Assembly: GCF_009380215.1 (NCBI RefSeq)
Contig: NZ_WHUG01000014.1
Location: 62,001-126,000 of the forward strand
DNA length: 64,000 bases
DNA from: Rugamonas aquatica
Lineage (GTDB): Bacteria > Pseudomonadota > Gammaproteobacteria > Burkholderiales > Burkholderiaceae_D
Direction: 5' to 3'
Shown here piece after piece: positions 60,637-64,000 of the stretch. The notes beneath the pieces are model-generated. The model saw nothing but the letters and a program-made list of their open reading frames with translations, was not told where the DNA came from and searched no databases. How positions within the stretch are numbered: position 1 is the stretch's first letter; each line of letters opens with the position of its first letter. Both the position numbers and the translations under genes were made by a program.

Positions 60637-61281
60637 TCAGGTCTTGAAGGGGGATAACAAACGATGAGCCACGGCATATTGCACCATCTCCGAGAGCGAA
60701 CTCATGCCCATCTTCTGCATGATGCGGGTCTTGTGGGTGCTGACCGTCTTGACGCTCAGGTGCAGGCTGTTGGCGATTTCGGTGATGGACTTGCCGGCCA
60801 CCAGCAGCGAAAATACTTCGAATTCGCGGTCCGACAGCTGTTTATGCAACAGGCTTTCGTTGGGCATCATGATGTTGAGCGCCAGTTGCTCGGCCACCTC
60901 GGTGCTAATGTAGGGGCGGCCGGAGGCCACCTTGCGGATCGCGCCGACCAGCTGGGTGCCGGCGCTTTCCTTGGTCAGGTAACCCTGGGCGCCGGCGCGG
61001 ATGGCGCGCACCGCGTACTGTTCCTCTTCGTGCATGGTGAGGATCAGGATGGCGAGCTTGGGCGCTTCCGCCTTGATCTGGCGGATCAGGTCGACCCCGC
61101 TGCGGCCGGGCATGGACAGGTCCAGCAGCAGCAGGTCGAAACCGCCCTGGCGCACATGGCCCAGGACTTCGAAGCCGTCGATGGCCTCGCCTACGATATC
61201 GATGTCGGGTGCGCCGTCGAGTATGCGCTTGAGGCCTTCGCGCATGATGGTGTGGTCGTCGGCAATGACAATACGAATCAT
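60637..61281 (-). CDS. NarL/FixJ-family response regulator
   Basis: A 214-residue response regulator. The receiver has IADDHTIMREG and phospho-Asp54 in LLLLDLSMPGRSG; Lys in LTKESAG closes the active site. The LuxR-type helix-turn-helix is at about 150-205 (LSDREFEVFSLLVAGKSITEIANSLHLSVKTVSTHKTRIMQKMG). No kinase gene is adjacent here, so its partner kinase is elsewhere. The next genes upstream on the same strand are unrelated, so it stands alone. Confidence 0.92.
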   Translation of the reverse strand: MIRIVIADDHTIMREGLKRILDGAPDIDIVGEAIDGFEVLGHVRQGGFDLLLLDLSMPGRSGVDLIRQIKAEAPKLAILILTMHEEEQYAVRAIRAGAQGYLTKESAGTQLVGAIRKVASGRPYISTEVAEQLALNIMMPNESLLHKQLSDREFEVFSLLVAGKSITEIANSLHLSVKTVSTHKTRIMQKMGMSSLSEMVQYAVAHRLLSPFKT

Positions 61282-61370
61282 AGTGGTGCTTGAAAAGTGA
61301 TTAAAAGTAAGTATTATTATTTTTGAGCTAATCTTGTGATCTTACTACAAAAATGTAGCGGACCCGCGCT

Positions 61371-61838
61371 TTATTTGCTGCCGGGTTCCTTGATCAGCCG
61401 GTGCACCAGCACCGGCGTTTTGGCGTGCGACAACACCTTGTTGGTCACGCTGCCCAGCAGCAGCTGGCCCCAGCCGCTGCGGCCGTGCGAACCCATGAAG
61501 ATCAGGTCGCAACGGTGTTTTTCCGCCACATCGACGATCTTCAGCGCCGCGCTTTCCGCGAACGCCGTCACCGCCTCGCAGGGCACGCCGCGCCTGGCGC
61601 AGGAATCGACCACGTCCTGCGTGTGTTCCTGGCCAGCGCGCAGCATGGCGGCGCGGTATTCGTCCTCGCTGGGGTAACTGGGCGGGATGATCTCGACGTA
61701 GATCGGATACTGGTACTCGGGCGCCACGAACAGCACCAGCACCTCGGCCTTCATCTGTTCGGCAAAGGCCACGCCGGCGCAGGCGGTTTTACTGGAAACG
61801 GCGGAGCCGTCGGTGGTAATCAAGATTTTGCGGTACAT
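61371..61838 (-). CDS. universal stress protein (UspA family)
   Basis: A 155-residue Usp: the N-terminal KILITTDGSAVSSKTACAGVAFA strand and the ATP-binding G-x-x-G...G motif FMGSHGRSGWGQLLLGSVTNKVLSHAKTPVLV near 115-145. Such proteins dimerise, bind ATP and respond to stress and growth arrest. Its start at 61838 is preceded by AAGGAGG; neighbours are regulatory genes (Crp/Fnr, NarL-type), consistent with a stress regulon. Confidence 0.92.
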   Translation of the reverse strand: MYRKILITTDGSAVSSKTACAGVAFAEQMKAEVLVLFVAPEYQYPIYVEIIPPSYPSEDEYRAAMLRAGQEHTQDVVDSCARRGVPCEAVTAFAESAALKIVDVAEKHRCDLIFMGSHGRSGWGQLLLGSVTNKVLSHAKTPVLVHRLIKEPGSK

Positions 61839-62228
61839 GACGAACCTCCTTTTAAAACCAGCTGGCTGCTCTTAATTGTAGTCCCGATTTACATTATTGT
61901 TAGTATGGAAAGACTTGATGATTATCAAATAAAAGCAGTTTATCCCGTAGCGCTCGTGTTGGCTTTCATACTTTTTACCTGCTTTTTTTGCACCCGAGCA
62001 CTACTTTTGTGTCTCAAGGCGTGTTTTGTCGATCTAACCAATGTTAGTATCTCCAAATACAACGAAACTTGGCTTGGACCCGGAGCGCAGGGCAGGCGAC
62101 CCTACTCCGGGATTGAATAATCTGGCTGCGCCCTGCTACACTCGGGTAAGTGCGTTATATTGCCGAGCGTCATCACAGACAAGCAAGTTTAGGGCAGCAA
62201 TTTTACAAATTATGGAGAAGCAGGGATT
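61839..62228. other. 390-base intergenic region with a strong hairpin
   Basis: AT-rich near the usp end, GC-richer toward cheZ. No convincing gene: a plus-strand frame 61905-62120 encodes a short hydrophobic peptide without ribosome site. A nested hairpin lies at 62079-62111. GGAG before 62229 is the cheZ ribosome site. Confidence 0.45.
62079..62111 (+). other. nested hairpin in the cheZ leader
   Basis: CCCGGAG (62079-62085) pairs with CTCCGGG (62105-62111); inside it AGGG (62089-62092) pairs with CCCT (62100-62103). An outer GCAGGGC (62087-62093) can alternatively pair with GCCCTGC (62130-62136), so two structures compete. No T run follows, so it is not a simple terminator. Confidence 0.45.
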
Positions 62229-63056
62229 ATGACCAACGCCGCTGACGATTTCGACGCATTATTTGATGAAGTGTCTGCTCAGAGCAAGACCGCAGCGCCC
62301 GCTCCAGCGCCTGCTCCCGCACCAGCTTCGGCGGAAGACGACCTGGAAAGCCTGTTCGACGAAGTCTCGTCGGCCCGGCCCGCGGATGCCGTGGCTGCCG
62401 CGCCTGCTCCAGCTCCTGCGGCCACCGCCGCCGCGCCGGCTGAAGGCGCCGAGGGCGAAGACAAGCCGATGTTCGAACGCCTGGGCGGCATCGTGCGCCT
62501 GCTGCACGATTCGCTGCGCGAACTGGGCTACGACAAGGCGCTGACCGAAGCGTCGTCGCAGATCAACGACGCCCAGGATCGCCTCGAATACGTCGCCACC
62601 CTGACCGAACAAGCCGCCAACAAGGTGCTCAACACCCTGGACGAAGGCATGCCGGAGCAGGACACGCTGTCGAAAAAATCCAAGGACATGGAAAACCGCT
62701 GGGCCGACCTGTTCGCAGGCAAGCTGAGCCTGGACCAGTTCAAGCAACTGGCCGGCGACTCGCAAGCCTTCGCCGTGGCCGTGTCGGCCGCCACCGAAGC
62801 GGAGAAAGCCCGTCTGCTGGAAATCATGATGGCCCAGGACTTCCAGGACATCACCGGCCAGCTGATCAAGAAAGTCGTGACCATCACCAAGACGGTGGAA
62901 CACGAACTGGCAGAACTGCTGCGCGACAATGCGCCGCCGGCGGTACGCGAGAAAATCGCGCAAAAAGAAGTGTCCCTGATGTCCGGCCCGTCGGCTCCTG
63001 CCGTCGCGCTGAACCAGGACAATGTCGACGACCTGCTTGCTGACCTGGGATTCTAA
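62229..63056 (+). CDS. cheZ: chemotaxis protein phosphatase CheZ
   Basis: A 275-residue CheZ with an Ala/Pro-rich linker near the N-terminus (residues 20-80) containing a second acidic FDEVSS repeat. The helical core has LGGIVRLLHDSLREL, NDAQDRLEYVATLTEQAA and the catalytic AQDFQDITGQLIKKVV with Gln206. The last residues DNVDDLLADLGF are the CheY-binding tail. CheZ removes phosphate from CheY-P. cheA starts with no gap after its stop (ATG at 63057), so they share a transcript. Confidence 0.93.
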   Translation: MTNAADDFDALFDEVSAQSKTAAPAPAPAPAPASAEDDLESLFDEVSSARPADAVAAAPAPAPAATAAAPAEGAEGEDKPMFERLGGIVRLLHDSLRELGYDKALTEASSQINDAQDRLEYVATLTEQAANKVLNTLDEGMPEQDTLSKKSKDMENRWADLFAGKLSLDQFKQLAGDSQAFAVAVSAATEAEKARLLEIMMAQDFQDITGQLIKKVVTITKTVEHELAELLRDNAPPAVREKIAQKEVSLMSGPSAPAVALNQDNVDDLLADLGF

Positions 63057-64000
63057 TGGACGATATGCTCAAGGATTTCGTCGTCGAGGCGATGGATCTT
63101 GCGGTCAACGTTGAAGAGCATCTGCTGCGGCTCGAACGCGACCCGGACAATAAAGAGACGCTCAATGCGGTGTTCCGTTCCTTCCACACCATCAAGGGCG
63201 GCGCCGGTTTCATGGGCTTGCCTGCACTGGTGGCGGCCTGCCACCTGACCGAGAATCTGTTCGACGCGCTGCGCACCGGCGCCGCGCCGGTCACGCCGAT
63301 CGCGATCGAGGCGGCGCTGCAAGCGTCGGGCTTCGTGGCCGACCAGCTGGCCGAACTGAACAACGGCGCCGAGCCGGACAGCCTGCCGGCCATGCCGAAG
63401 GATCTGGAAGTCATCCTGACCGACGCCATCGAAGGCAAGACCACCGCTGCTCCGGCCAAGGCCGCCGCGCCGGCGCCAGCCCCTGCGGCTGCGCCGGCCG
63501 CCGCCGCCGCTCCGGTCGCCGCGCAAGCGTCGGCGCCGTCGGCCGACGGCCTGGACTGGGAAGGCATGTACGAAGCCGTGATGCCGGCCGGTAGCTACAC
63601 CAAGCCTGCGGCCTCCGCCGCGGCGCCGGCGGCACAGGCGCCGTCCGCGCCCATCCCTGCCGCCGAACTGGCTGCCGTCGTGGCCGCCGTGCACGCCGCC
63701 GCGCCTGCATCTTCGCCAGCCAAGCGCGAAGCCGCCGAGAAACGCGAAGAGCGTCCGCACGCCGCGCCGGCCAAGGAAGAATCGATCCGCGTCGACGCCG
63801 TCAAGCTGGATGCGCTGCTGGAAGTGGCCGGCGAATCGGTGCAGGCCGCCAACCAGGCCGCCGTGCTGCTGGAACGCCTGCTGCAATTCAAGTTCGAAGG
63901 CCAGGCCCAGACCCTGATGGCGACGCTGGCGGAAACGCTGGAACGCGCCTCGCGCTACTCCACCGAACTGCAGCGCGCCACGCTGGCGACCCGCATGCAG
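63057..64000 (+). CDS. cheA: chemotaxis histidine kinase CheA, 3' part outside the window
   Basis: The first 314 residues of a CheA-type kinase. The Hpt domain holds the phospho-acceptor His44 in RSFHTIKGGAGFMG. A long Ala/Pro-rich linker (about 135-240) leads to the start of the dimerisation domain (SIRVDAVKLDALLEVAGESVQAANQ). The ATPase and CheW-like domains should lie beyond base 64000. It passes phosphate to CheY and CheB. Placement directly after cheZ marks the start of a chemotaxis gene cluster. Confidence 0.92.

Noticed and set aside
61905..62120. 71-codon frame with a hydrophobic helix before cheZ
   Set aside because: No ribosome site, and it ends in the hairpin region with random-looking sequence.
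1..64000. tRNA, rRNA, CRISPR or complete insertion sequence
   Set aside because: I looked for cloverleaf ends, rRNA anchors, evenly spaced repeats and transposase motifs and saw none; a covariance search could still find a small RNA.

Overview
The window is GC-rich, densely packed chromosomal DNA from a betaproteobacterium. I infer family Oxalobacteraceae, near Massilia, Duganella or Janthinobacterium. The grounds are gene content: a PEP-CTERM protein, two large TonB-dependent receptors, the dapA-bamC pair, CheZ next to CheA, HemP, a YciI/ECF-sigma operon and several regulator/exporter pairs. This is inference from gene families, not a database match. I saw no rRNA, tRNA, CRISPR array or complete insertion sequence.

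Layout. 1-9.9 kb is mostly housekeeping: a partial gamma-carbonic-anhydrase-like gene, an alpha/beta hydrolase, a PLP dehydratase, a PHP phosphoesterase, HtpX, a YciO-type protein, a site-2 protease, TrpS, a methyltransferase, DapA and BamC. 10-16.5 kb holds a small Ala/Pro-rich lipoprotein, an unknown protein, a ribosomal-oxygenase-like protein, SlyD, an exported unknown protein and MutS. 16.6-19.3 kb is an AT-richer island wedged upstream of mutS; the first codons and leader of mutS are repeated at its far end. It carries a 97-codon unknown gene, a helicase remnant, a HEPN-domain protein and a partner gene with a His-x-Thr start motif. 19.4-31.6 kb has LysR/MFS genes, a dockerin-bearing metalloprotease next to a cohesin/PEP-CTERM protein, a solute-binding protein, an exported hydrolase and a copper-type two-component region. 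31.6-42.9 kb has a VOC/YciI/YciI/ECF-sigma operon, a TonB receptor facing a GntR regulator, a TetR/hydrolase pair, fRMsr, and a LysR/aldo-keto reductase pair. 42.9-48.7 kb is the four-gene ligase-associated DNA repair set (exonuclease, ATP-dependent ligase, Lhr-like helicase, PdeM). 48.9-57.3 kb has stress proteins, a Fur-box-led flavin/iron operon (PepSY, DUF2271, DUF4198, ApbE, flavoprotein reductase) and a second TonB receptor. 57.4-64 kb has DUF2325, HemP, a Crp/Fnr regulator, a NarL-type response regulator, a universal stress protein, cheZ and the start of cheA.

The main leads are: (1) the island at mutS with its HEPN plus unknown-partner gene pair; (2) the adjacent dockerin protease and cohesin/PEP-CTERM gene, which look like enzyme and surface anchor; (3) the DUF2271 protein, whose Asp-Gly-Val-Ser-Gly-Ala-Thr motif matches the ApbE flavinylation signature inside an operon that encodes ApbE; (4) a clear copper-type operator between the DUF305 gene and the CusR-like regulator. 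Start codons were chosen by reading ribosome-binding sites, signal peptides and overlaps, and several differ from the longest open frame.
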